NCBI RefSeq assembly: GCF_020283565.1
Contig: NC_060060.1
Location: 26,040,001 to 26,104,000, forward strand
DNA from: Trifolium pratense
Taxonomy: Eukaryota; Streptophyta; Magnoliopsida; Fabales; Fabaceae
DNA: 64,000 nt
Direction: 5' to 3'
The notes beneath the pieces were generated by a model. The model had not been told where the DNA came from and ran no database searches. It saw nothing but the letters and a program-made list of their open reading frames with translations. A program made the position numbers and the translations under genes. Of the stretch, positions 36,520 through 47,401 are shown piece after piece. Each line of letters begins with the position of its first letter. Within the stretch, counting starts at the first letter, position 1.

Positions 36520-37163
36520 CAGTGGCGGAACTAGAAAAAATATCGTGGGTGGGCCGAAAAATAGTCAATCTATTTTCAAATTAAATTTTTTGCTCTTCTA
36601 TTTTCACATGTTACTATTTTGGTACCAACAAACTATATTTTTACTCTAAAAATTGTGATTTTTGGCTATAAAGGTGATTTATTGTCTCCAACATTGAATC
36701 TAAAGATGAAATATCAAATTTGAGACCAAAATTCACAATTTTTTCCCATTAAAATTCGTTAATTTTACAGCAAAAAAGTAATAAAAAAATATTTAGATAG
36801 GACTAAAATTGCAACAAATGTGAAAATATGGGACTTTAAAAATTTAATATTAATTAAACATATTTTTTATGTCATTTCATATTTATATACGCTAGTTCAA
36901 CTGCTAATTTTATCTATTATTATAAATTTAATTAATTATGAACTAACATTTACACTAATACTTGAACTAATATGTGTACCGAATTACTTATAGTCATCAA
37001 TAATATACTCTAAATTAATATTTATATTAATATTTGTACATATATATACCGGGTGACTTAAAATCATTAATAATATATTTAAATTAATACCCTACATATA
37101 AAAAAAATTATTTTTTGGGGGTGGGCCGCGGCCCACCTCAGCCCACCCCTAAGTCCGCTGCTG
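36520..37163. mobile_element. hAT-type non-autonomous element, 644 bp
   Basis: Ends CAGTGGCGGA and TCCGCTGCTG are inverted, flanked by a perfect 8-bp duplication TCTGTGGG (36512-36519 and 37164-37171). Subterminal GTGGGCC / GGCCCAC repeats face each other. Confidence 0.9.
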
Positions 37164-37171
37164 TCTGTGGG

Positions 37172-37785
37172 TGTTAACCATTACCTATTTACCAACTATA
37201 GAAGTATCGATGAAGGTGTATGGGAGCATTGCACCCTAGGAAAAGGTCACTTGATATTAGAATAAAGCTTCTCTAATTCTTGTTCACGTGTTCTTAAGTC
37301 AAGTGTGTTTGGAATTGCGTGGACCTTTGACGGCACAAGCAGTCAAACACATTTCTAGGATAGTATTATGGGGATATTGTTGTCTCCCGTGCATTCCTAA
37401 GTTTTCCCTTTCGTTCTCCCTTCCATGTCTCCACGTTTCATCCACTTATATCTATTTTTTTTTTTATCATTTTTTAATTCTTATATTTTAAAGATGATGC
37501 TAACAAGTGTTATAAATCTATTAGTTAAAAATAAGTTGTGTCAAACAAAAAAAAATTAGTTAAGAAAATTAAAACTAAATTTTTTGTATTGAACTTGAAC
37601 TTGTTATTTTCAATGCAAAATTTGTGTATATGTAATCTTAATTAATGCTTTAAGGACATCATTTCTCTTATTTTAAAATTTAAATTTTTTTAATAATCAA
37701 ATATATATAGAAAAGAATTGTGAAGAAACTGTGTACTAGTAGTATAATATAATGAAGCATGAAAAGATTAAACATGGTACTTGTT
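37172..37785. other. Intergenic stretch, nothing recognised
   Basis: Short open frames only. A segment rich in CTTCC/CTCC near 37400-37440 loosely resembles one at 44080-44110. Confidence 0.3.
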
Positions 37786-37829
37786 GTCTTGCAAGGTGTG
37801 TGGTCTGTGCTATTAAAGTCACTAGGTTT

Positions 37830-38751
37830 CAGGGCCGGCCCAAGCCCAAAGCCAACAAAAGTAGGGCTTTAGGCCCCAAAATTATTGGGCAATTTGGGTC
37901 TAGAAATTAGGCCTCATATTTTGTATATATATGTTACTCCGTCTCTAAATAATTGTCGCAATTTGACTTTGTGCACTATTCATGCAAGCTACTTTGACCA
38001 TATTTTTTTACTAATGTATAAAGATAAATATTAGCATATGAGATCTTGTTAGATTTGTCTCGATGAGTACTATCAAAATATCAATTTTTCATAATTTTTA
38101 GTAATACACAACTAAAGATATTAATGATCAAAATTGTGCATCGACAAGTGTGCAGTTGTAAAATATGACAATTATTTTGGGACGGAGGGAGTACGTTATA
38201 AAGCATTGTAAACAATTGTAGTGCAGCCGAGCGGCAATATTTTCCCAATTGCATCAACATATCATGCGTTCAGTTCATACTCATGGCAATTTTTTACTAC
38301 TTTATTATTATGAACTATTTTTGAAGGATTTGCTACTTTATCATTACCATTATAATATGCACCCAAATGTAATAAAATGTATCTCTCCTTAGCTTTTCTT
38401 CACGAGATTTATCAAAACAGTTCATAAAAGGTAAATAGGTTGATTTGAAATACCGTAGTTTTTTCCTGATGTTTCAACTTTATCTTCAAAAAATGGCATG
38501 AGACACTAGAATTATTGGAGGGCATGCATTTTTTATTTGATTAATTTAATCTCCTCTTTAAAATAACAAAAGAGAGTGCAGAAGCTTGCAGTTCGTCAAA
38601 AATGGTGAAAATGTTTTTCGAACTATTTACCAGCTCTCTTTTATAAAATATAATCATTAATTTATTTTTTTATAAAATATTATTATTAATTTAAAAAAAG
38701 GCCTCATATAATAATTTGCTTTAGGCATCAGAATATGTTGGGCCGGCCCTG
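37830..38751. mobile_element. hAT-type element inside the SINE, 922 bp
   Basis: Perfect terminal inverted repeats CAGGGCCGGCCC / GGGCCGGCCCTG and a perfect 8-bp duplication CTAGGTTT (37822-37829 and 38752-38759). Noncoding. It contains a Stowaway MITE at 37937-38191. Confidence 0.93.
37937..38191. mobile_element. Stowaway-type MITE inside the hAT element, 255 bp
   Basis: TA-flanked, with ends CTCCGTCTCTAAATAATTG and the inverted AATTATTTTGGGACGGAG. Third layer of the nest. Confidence 0.85.
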
Positions 38752-38936
38752 CTAGGTTTGTTTGATATAGTGGTGAGAAATTTTGATAGTACGATATAGG
38801 TTCTGGGTTTGATCCCAACTCATTGTAAACAAAAAAAAAAAGTCTTGCAAGGTCATTTTAGAAAATTATGAAAAACTACATGATGTTAATTAATTAATTA
38901 AGACTACACATTAAAAGTTTTAATGTTAGATACAGT

Positions 38937-39275
38937 CATTGCCGGCCCTGTGGGTGTGCAAGGTGAGCCACCGCGCAGGGCCTCAAACATTTAGGGGTCT
39001 GTAATTGTTTATCTCGGCTTATTAAAAAATTTATATATGTAAAAAAATTAATGACTTGGTTACTATTAACAATATTTTATTACTCAAAAAAATAAAAATA
39101 ATAGACACACTCTTAATTTTATAAGTAACCTTCAGTTGATTGTAAAAAAAAAAACAACATTACAAGAATTTTTTTTTTAAATAGAGAATGAATTTTTTTA
39201 AAAAAAATTATATTTTTATTAAAGATACATTTTTAATTTTCAAACAGGGCCTCCAAATACTTCGGACCGGCCATA
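38937..39275. mobile_element. hAT-type non-autonomous element, 339 bp
   Basis: 8-bp duplication GATACAGT at 38929-38936 and 39276-39283. Ends TTGCCGGCCCTG and CGGACCGGCCAT are imperfect inverted repeats. The GGCCGG terminus resembles that of the neighbouring 37830 element. Confidence 0.85.
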
Positions 39276-39283
39276 GATACAGT

Positions 39284-39956
39284 GGTATTATTAATTGTAA
39301 AGAATACTTAATCAAGTGGATTTTTTTTTTGACGAATAAGTACTTTCTTTTTTTTATTAACTTTTGACGAAAAACTTAATCAAGTGGTTGTTGAATAAAA
39401 AATATACATCAAGTGAGTGGTATAATTGAAAATTATTAGACACTAATTAATAATTATGACTGGATTTTGTACAACTTTTGGTACGGTACGGAAATATCCA
39501 AGAGCTAACGTTTTGGAGCTTGCTTCTATTCTTCATAACTTCCAATAAGGAAAGGACATTGCTTGGATTCATATGAATATGATATATGATATGACTAACA
39601 TTTTATAAAGAAAAAGGTACAAAAGATTGTGATTTAAAAGGTACATATTAAGTACGGTATTACAGATTATTACAGGTTTGTGTGTGTTTCCCACGTTCTT
39701 GTAGATACCTTCAAAGAAGCTTCATAATGGAAATAAATATGGACGACTTGTTTCAGAGTTTGTTATTTACTCTTTTGTTGGATTTGGTGAGAAAATTTAA
39801 TATAGACACAAATACAAATAGGTCTTGTACCACTATGGGGTTATAGCAAGCTCTTGATGTGTGCAATGCAATCCCCTCTTCTGCAATGCTTGCTACAATA
39901 GTAAAGGCTGTTTTTTTAATTCAGATGGGCTGAGCATTTTGTTTTGAGCTTGGGAG
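39284..39956. other. Intergenic stretch, nothing recognised
   Basis: AT-rich, no gene or element ends identified. Confidence 0.35.
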
Positions 39957-39959
39957 TTA

Positions 39960-40279
39960 GACCATCTTTTGGTGGGTATTGATTTTTTTTAAGTAATAGT
40001 ATCTAATAGATACTTTAATTGGAGCAAAACACAAAGAGTACAATATGTATTGATTCTACAATAAAAAGTGGTACCTATTTTGTTTTTGTGGGTTTCATTT
40101 ATAATGATGTATAGTTATTGATGAAATGTGTTATTGGTGAAACTCATTTAGAACTTTTTAAGAGATTTGAGTTAGATGAGTTGAATACTTACTATTAATT
40201 AAAAAATTATAAAGAGTGATGTGTGCACGTGGGGTCCGGTTAAGTACTAAAAAAATGAGTATCTCCATTGTGAATGCTC
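39960..40279. mobile_element. PIF/Harbinger-type MITE (Tourist-like), 320 bp
   Basis: Flanked by TTA on both sides (39957-39959 and 40280-40282). Ends GACCATCTTTTGG and CCATTGTGAATGCTC are inverted and match the termini of the element at 6516. An internal AGTATCTAATAGATACT corresponds to that element's AGTACCTAATAGGTACT. Confidence 0.8.
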
Positions 40280-40319
40280 TTAAAGTCTAGTGACTTTTTT
40301 TGGGTTGGGCTGATGGTCT

Positions 40320-40515
40320 TCTTTGGTGGTTTGAAGGCTGAGGATTGTTCTTCTAAGAATGAGATTAGAAGGGTTCCTCTATTAGGTGGTGTTTGATTTT
40401 GATTTTATTCATTGGTATTCCGCTTATATACGGCGCGTCTTTGTTTTGTATAGTTTCGTTTTTCCCAGCCTCTATTCATTTTGTACAGAGACCGATTATT
40501 AATAATAAAACATTT
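40320..40515 (+). mobile_element. LINE-like 3' end fragment
   Basis: The stretch ends TTTTTCCCAGCC...TTTGTACAGAGACC and an AATAATAAAA tail. Its last 80 bases recur in diverged form at 52626-52700, next to the GH3 promoter. Shared 3' ends at two loci suggest a LINE or other retroelement tail. No coding part is seen. Confidence 0.45.
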
Positions 40516-40639
40516 GCCGTTCAAAATAAAAAAAGAGTAAAGTCTAGATTAATGAGAGAACATGACTTTTCATATTTGTTTGACTTAATGAGAGAACTTG
40601 AAAGGGAAATTATGCTAAATTTCAATATTTTTTTATAAG

Positions 40640-41704
40640 GTGAAGAACATTTAGATATCATGGGACAAAGCAGGCTTCGCCCCAATCTGGGAGGACATAT
40701 ACCTAACCCAGTAAGTCTCATAGGACAATGAAACAAACCACTAACTTCTAGTAAGTCCTAAAAGACAAAAGATAAGTCCTTAAAAAGTTAGGGTGAATGA
40801 ATCGACCGTCAATACGAAAACGATCCATGTACCCACTACTGCCTAGAACAAGAAGCAAGCGATTGATGTTTTTTCAAGCTAAGCGGTCTGAAATCAAAGA
40901 ATAATACAAATATTGAGCGACACTAGCTAAAAGACCACTCTAACGGCCTCAAACGAAACAAGTACGTCTTGTGGACAATACAACCCAAACCAATCAAAGA
41001 CCAGATCGAGGGATGGTCAATCAATTGAGCTGAGCACCACGAGCATGAAACCAGCGTTTCATTGACACGATGAGCAACTACTACCGTCAAGATGGAGTAT
41101 CTACGTGCCTAGCCCTTTCGAGCAATAATAGGCTCAAATTAGGTCTTAATGCATTCAACACGTGGTAAGATTCCAACAAAACAACACTCAGAGATCCAAC
41201 CATAAAAACATATTTTTCGGAACGAGAAATGGATCTGACCGCCAATATGGCCACAACAGAACCACAAATCAATCTGCACACGGCTACAATGAAACACAAA
41301 ACCAACACACCACCACTAAATCAGCGGCAGTGATATCCCAGTCAGAACCACCACAACATCAGCGACGCTGATATCCAATCGGAACCATAGACTAGATCTA
41401 AGAGAAACAAAGATTTGAGCAGAGAAATAACCCTCTAAATACCGGCATGGATGAGAACGCCACGGTTCAAGCAACGACCTCGTCAGAAAAAGAAAGGGCA
41501 ACACGTTAGTGCGGAGGTGGTGCGGAGAGTGAAACTCTTCGCACCACCATCCCTGGTGTTACATCTTGGTGGTGGCGATTTGGAAGTTGAACAGCTGGCG
41601 GCGAACTTAGGTGTAGAGAGAGGGAGAGCAATATTTTCAATCATTTTGGTGTAAAGACATTGGTAAGGTAATATTGAAGATTGAGTTTCAGAATTTATTT
41701 ATAA
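40640..41704. other. Less AT-rich stretch of unknown origin
   Basis: Base composition is clearly more balanced than in the flanks, and open frames occur on both strands. The minus strand has a striking repeated GATATCA(G/C)(C/T)G...GCTGAT...GTGGTGGT pattern (about 41310-41390). I recognise no domain. It lies between two LINE-like fragments and could be LINE 5'/ORF1 sequence. Confidence 0.3.
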
Positions 41705-41935
41705 ATAAAAAATAGGCAGGAAAAGGTGCTTTGGTGCAACTTTGGCATGATACTTGGGTAGGGAACCACCCTCTAAAAGATTGCAATATCATCGTTCTTA
41801 ACATATCTTTTTATTCATCAAATGGATTTGTGGATTAGGGATCGATTGTATTTTGTGTTAGGAGTTTTTTTTTCCCCTTCTTCTTGTATTTGTTCATTTT
41901 GTGTTTTTGGATGTATCCACCAAGATCCCCTTACT
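41705..41935 (+). mobile_element. LINE reverse-transcriptase C-terminal (zf-RVT) fragment
   Basis: The plus strand reads GALVQLWHDTWVGNHPLKD, matching the FW.D.W.G..PL signature near the end of plant L1 reverse transcriptases, then soon stops. It is followed by a T-rich noncoding tail. Only a fragment remains. Confidence 0.6.
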
Positions 41936-43019
41936 ACCTCCGTTTTAAATATAAGATTTCGTTGACTAAATTGCAAGAAGTTGGTGGTAACAAATATTTT
42001 GACGGTGAATATTAATTTTATAAATTTATCCTTTTAGGAAATTTTTTTTTTAATAATATTATTTATTGTAAAGTGTAGAAAAGAAGTAAAATAGTTAGGG
42101 ATATATAGGTAAAAAAGTAAATATGGTTGAAAATTGAAAATTGTCTTCTTCTTTTTCTTTTCCGAAAGAGTCTTATTGTAATCAGTTTTGGGACCCTTGT
42201 GCTCTAATCAACAAAACTTTCTACTATATAATAAAAATATATAATCATTAATTTCAATGTATGTAGGCAACAATAAAACCACTCATTCTGTTCAGAAACA
42301 CTATAATTATTTTCTTCAATCATAATGAACTATTGTCGGTCAGCACTCAAGTTCAAAGGTTCAATATTCTTAAATTTTACTGGTAGAGAACATGTTTATC
42401 ATCCTAACTGCTTTGAACACATATTGTGCATTGCACATGTTTAGGTTTTGAAGGGTTTGTACCAAAACCAACCAGACATGAACATGTCTCTACCACCTAA
42501 CAAACTAGTAATTGTCAGTTACTCCTCCAAAGTTCAGTAGCTTTAATTCTATTTTTGATGATGAACAAAAGTTTTAATTCTCTTGTCTCTCATTATTATA
42601 TTTATAATACATTGTGAACTTATTGTATAATACATTTTGTCTCTCAACTTTTTCAAATTCATGATGTTGATTCTTTTATTTTAACTTTTACGAAATTGTT
42701 TGCCTTAGTTTTACTAAATATTATATCATTTCACCCTTTTTATTATTTATGAAAAATCATTTTTAATGAAGTACTAAAAGTCTACCTTTAAATCTTTTTT
42801 GGAAAGTTCATATTAAATAATCTTATTTTAGAATCAAATTTTTGAAAAATAAAATAGAGGACTAATAAAACCACGATTTAAAATAAAATATAAAGACCAA
42901 ATTTTATTTAAGATAAATTTTAGTAAACAAAAATAAAATAAAGTTGTAACATTAACAGAGTACCCTTGAAACAATTGTATGTTACCTTATAATATTATGT
43001 TAGTCCAATTGATTGTATA
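41936..43019. other. Intergenic stretch with one possible Stowaway end
   Basis: CTACCTCCGTTTTAAATATAAG at about 41935 looks like a left Stowaway terminus, but I could not find a convincing right end. Nothing else is recognised. Confidence 0.3.
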
Positions 43020-43275
43020 CTCCCTCCGTCCCAATTTGATTGACATAGTTGACTGTTGTGCACTATTCACACATGTTGTTTTGATCTTATTTTTCTACTA
43101 ATAAACAAAAATAAATATTAGCATATAAGATTTTGTTTGATTCGTCTCGTTGAGTATTTTCAAAATATCAAATTTTTATAATTTTTACTATTATACAATT
43201 AAAAATATTAATTGGTAAGTGTTATGGACAAAGTCAACTGTGTCAACTGTGTCAATCAAGTTGGGACGAAGAGAG
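43020..43275. mobile_element. Stowaway-type MITE, 256 bp
   Basis: TA-flanked, with ends CTCCCTCCGTCCCAATTTG and the inverted AGTTGGGACGAAGAGAG, and inner TTGACATAGTTGAC / GTCAACTGTGTCAA arms. Confidence 0.88.
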
Positions 43276-44251
43276 TATTATGTTAGTCCAATTGATTGGT
43301 AAGTGTTATGGACAAGGTCAACGCTTAATACATCCAAGCGCTCTAAGATTCTGCCCAAAATTACTCCTTCATGGAGATTTTGCATGGAAGGCAATAGTAA
43401 CAGACACAATAGCTACTGTATATCCACCGCAGCGGAGACATTCTCTTATATTCTAATAGAATCGTCAGTTTCATGTCAGCGGCCATCATTGCCTCTAATG
43501 ATAGTTAATGCCAATTGACACATACGGTTATTATAAGTCTCCCCCTATATAAAGGCAAATTTTGGAGTCAAGGTTCACAAGAAAAAGATAAAGGACCAAA
43601 GTGTTACAAAAAATAAGATAAAGGACCTGCAGTGTAATTTTATCTTATATATATATATATATATATTAAAAGCAAAAAATATTTTGCCGTTAAAAAAAAA
43701 TATTAAAAGCAAAAAATCTCAAACAGATTATACATGAGCCATGACCCGTAGTTTAAGAAACGCGGAAATATCCATGGAGGCGCCTGAAAGCATAATTTTG
43801 ACAATTAATTAGAACACTCATTTATGACACTAATGAGATAAGAGCTCCCAAATTCCGTAGTTTAAGAATATTCAGTGTCATCGCTTTGTCATGTTTTTTT
43901 TTTTTTTTGAAATTAATAAACTTTGTCACATCATAAACATAACTTAAAAATATGATGAATTTAGAGAATTTTTTTTAAAAAAAGTCAAGTTGGAGATTAA
44001 AAAACCATTTAGCATTGGAATTTCATCGTTGACTGGTCAACTTGCACGTGAGGCAACCGTTTTTCAGGTTTACACCTTCCTTCTTCCTTCCTTGTCTCCA
44101 TGTTTTCTCCACTTCCTGGTTTTCTTGTGTACGTTTGTGGATAATTGTTTTCTTGTGTACTTTTTTTTTTTGTTTTGGTATAGACTGTACTTTTTTACTA
44201 TCACCAACAAAATTATGTAAAGTACTTTTCGATTAGTTATGCCACTGAAAA
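43276..44251. other. Intergenic stretch, nothing firmly recognised
   Basis: The part at 43310-43560 is less AT-rich and contains CCTATATAAAGG (about 43541), a TATA-like box, but no gene follows. It might be LTR or promoter debris. Confidence 0.3.
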
Positions 44252-44260
44252 TAAATTAAT

Positions 44261-45223
44261 GGGTAAATAGTGTCATACCCCCTGCAAAATAGGCGAGTTT
44301 TGCGTTATCCCCCTACAAAATATATTTTTGAGATTACCCCCCTGCAATGTCAAGATTCCTTGCGTTATCCCCCTGGCTCAACAAGTGGGCATATGACATG
44401 GACGAATCTTGACGTGGCATGACACGTGGAAATTAATTTATTTTTTATTTATTTTTAATTGTCAACTCAGTAATTATTTATTTTTTAATTAAAAAAAAAT
44501 GAAAAAAACTTTTTTTTTAAAGAAATCTTTTTTTTTTTAAAGAAACTTTTTTTTTAAAAAAAAAACTTTTTTTTAAAGAAACTTTTTTTTAAAGAAACTT
44601 TTTTTTTTAAAGAAATTTTTTTATTTAAAGAAACTTTTTTTTTTCGTTCCGTTCATATGCAGCGATTGTTCTTCGTTTTCAATTTCAATTTGGGGGTTAG
44701 GGCAAAGCGATTGTTCTTGCGTTACTATGTGATTGCAGTTTTTTTTTTGTTACTCTATTATTATTAGTTATTATTATTATTATTATTATTAGTTTTTTGG
44801 TTACTATTATTATTATTAGTTTTTTTTTCATCTTCGTTTTTTTTTTGGTTACTCTATTATTAGTTATTATATATATATATAAGAATTTTTTTATATATAT
44901 ATAATAACAACTTTTAGTAAAAAAAAAAAAAAACTTTCTTTTAAGTAAGTTCATAAAAATATAACAATTAAGTTTTTTTTTCATTTTTTTAATTAAAAAC
45001 GCACATTAATTAATGAGTTGGCAATTAAAAATAAATAAAAAATAAATTAATTTCCATGTGTCATGCCACGTCAAGATTCTTCCATGTCATATGCCCACTT
45101 GTTGAGCCAGGGGGGTAACGCAAAGAATCTTGACATTGCAGGGGGGTAATCTCAAAAAAATATTTTACAGGGGGGTAACGCAAAACTCGCCTATTTTGCA
45201 GGGGGGTATAACACTATTTACCC
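44261..45223. mobile_element. Large fold-back element with 9-bp target duplication, 963 bp
   Basis: Perfect duplication TAAATTAAT at 44252-44260 and 45224-45232. Arms of about 190 bp begin GGGTAAATAGTGT and are near-perfect inverted copies, including repeated GTTATCCCCCT units that appear mirrored as AGGGGGGTAAC. The centre is a homopolymer-rich T/A and TTA-microsatellite tract (about 44510-44990). No coding capacity; the 9-bp duplication suggests Mutator-like origin. Confidence 0.9.
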
Positions 45224-45399
45224 TAAATTAATTTATAGTGTGGCCGTCACATTATTGCGTTTCATATACCTATAATGATCCTTACCAAAAAAATACTCCC
45301 TATAATGATATCATTGAGTACCAAATTATAATAAAATAAAACAATTAACTATAAAATTGTACCATATACTATTGAAAAATACACGTATAATACTAATAT

Positions 45400-46289
45400 G
45401 GGAAACATTTATTGGTCCAGAATATGTAAGTTGTTGTCATTCAGGTCTCTGACTCAAGAAAAAATACAAAATAATCATTGATTCTACAATCCGTTAGTCA
45501 TTTTGGTCTCTGACGTTAAAATTGACTGTTATCTTTAAAAAAATTGATGTGTCACTTTGTTTGGACATGTAGCGTGGAGAGTTGGCATATTTGCGGGACA
45601 AGTTGATGGATGACGTGGATAGGGACTAAAATGACAGTATTTTTTTCTTTCCTTTTTCATTTCTTCATCTTCTTCCTCTCATTCTTCATACATTCATCAA
45701 TAAAACTTAATTTATTAACCATTTTACAAAACCCATAAATGCATCTTTTGTCCATTGTTGAAGGTGGTGAAAATTGTGATTTGTGATTTCAAAAGGAAGA
45801 AGATGAATTTGAATATTATGTGTCAATCAATTCTTTGCTTTATCAATTCTTATAAATTGATAAAGCAATTTTTTCTTTTTTTGGAGTTTTAGGGATTTTG
45901 TTTGAAGATTTGGTTGAAATTTTGTAAATGTTTGATTGATAAATTTTTAAGCATGGGTTTAAAATTATGGGTTTCATTGATAAATACATGAAGAAGATGA
46001 AGAAGAATGAGAGGAAGAAGATGAAGAAATGAAGAAAAAAAAAAGTCACTTTGGTCCCTGACCATGTCATCAGTCAAATTGTCCAACTAATATGGGTACA
46101 GAGCATGCCACATGTCTAAAAAAAGTGTCACATAATCTTTTTTGTAAACTTAAGGGACATTAACGTTAGAGACCAAAGTGACTAACATATTGTAGAGTCG
46201 GAGATTATTTTGTATTTTTCTTTGAGTCAGGGACCAGAATGACAGCGAGTTGCACATTCAGGGACCAAAATAACTATTTCCTCTTCCCT
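45400..46289. mobile_element. Large fold-back element with 9-bp target duplication, 890 bp
   Basis: Duplication TACTAATAT at 45391-45399 and 46290-46298. Arms share GGTC(T/C)CTGACTCAA, ATACAAAATAATC and TTAGTCA(T/C)TTTGGTC in inverted orientation. An inner inverted pair ATGAAGAAGATGAAGAA / TTCTTCATCTTCTTCC reaches close to the centre. Noncoding. Confidence 0.85.
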
Positions 46290-46552
46290 TACTAATATTG
46301 TTGATAAAGATCTTACACTTTTAGCAAAATAACTTTATCACTATTAAGTGGCAATGCTAGAACCCTGGCCTAAAGATGCAAATTACTAAAATTTACAATT
46401 ATTATTAAATTTGAACCTTTTTCGATCTATGTCGAAAAAACAAAATCGAACCTCTTTTATTTGTCTGTACTTATTCGACATATCACATTTTATTTTTATC
46501 TCTTTTTCTATCATATTATACCACTCTATCTTTTATATATTTTTTTAAGGAG

Positions 46553-46920
46553 TGTATTCCAAGAATTTCTTGTATTACTGGCGGCCTTGAACCCACAGAA
46601 AAATTTCCAGAGGCTTTAGGTCATTTGTGGCCGAAAAATCCGCCGGAACAACATCCAAAAGAGAGAAAAAAATTGCGGCGGCTATAGTGGCAGTTTTAAG
46701 CCGCCACAAACTATAAGCAAGAAAAAATTTTCAAAGGGAGGAATTTGCGGTGGTTTCAAGGCCTCTGCAAATTTTAGGCACCAAATTTATTTTTTTGAAA
46801 TTTGAAAAAAAACCGCCATAAAAGTTATAAAAAAAAACCACCGCAAATAATAGGTGGGAAAAATATTTCAAACGTATAGGAATTTGCAGCTGTCCAAAAT
46901 CGCCGGTAATGTTTAGCACT
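46553..46920. mobile_element. CACTA-type subterminal region, degraded
   Basis: Begins CCAAGAATTTCTTGTATTACT, close to the terminus of the CACTA element at 60402 but lacking intact CACTA bases. It carries repeated GCGGCGG / CCGCCA / TTTGCGG subterminal motifs in both orientations. The right boundary is approximate. Confidence 0.5.
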
Positions 46921-47401
46921 AATTAATTTTTGTTTTTTTAAAAAAAATCAAACTATAATTTATCCACCATATTTCCTTATTTGATAATTTAATATGAGGT
47001 CTTAGGTTACATGTTTCATGATCCTTAATTTATACTCCGTTGAACTAATTCAGTGGGTTGTTACTTCATTTTTTATGGTTGCATAGTGGGTTGTTACTTG
47101 TTAACATTATATTTAGATAGTTATTTAGATCAATGAGTTTAAAGTTTAAACAATGATTGCTTTCAAGACTCCATTAATAAAGAAATGCACCGCCACTGGC
47201 AGTACACTTATATTTATTTAGTTTTATCTAAAATAAATCATAGTTTTGTACCAAAAAAAAAATCATAGTCAATACATTAAATTAAATAATGAATGAAGCA
47301 TAAATAAGAGTCTTTTGGTTTGAGACCGGAACAAATCTTTAAGGTATTGAATAAATTTTGTCTTTTAAAATTATCTAATAAAAAAAAATTATTTTAGTAT
47401 T
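46921..47401. other. Intergenic stretch, nothing recognised
   Basis: AT-rich, no gene or element ends identified. Confidence 0.35.

Larger units (their letters stand above)
37798..38841 (+). mobile_element. SINE split by a nested hAT element
   Basis: A 12-bp duplication GTCTTGCAAGGT at 37786-37797 and 38842-38853 brackets a unit whose two halves (37798-37829 and 38760-38841) read together as a short tRNA-like element. It has box A-like TATAGTGGTGAG, box B GGGTTTGATCCC and an A tail of about 11. The middle is the hAT element at 37830-38751. Confidence 0.75.

Noticed and set aside
44697..44984. 95-codon lysine/isoleucine-rich open frame
   Set aside because: Homopolymer and TTA-repeat centre of a fold-back element.
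44261..45223. Long hairpins as possible microRNA precursors
   Set aside because: The hairpins are bounded by transposon target duplications and are far longer than miRNA precursors.
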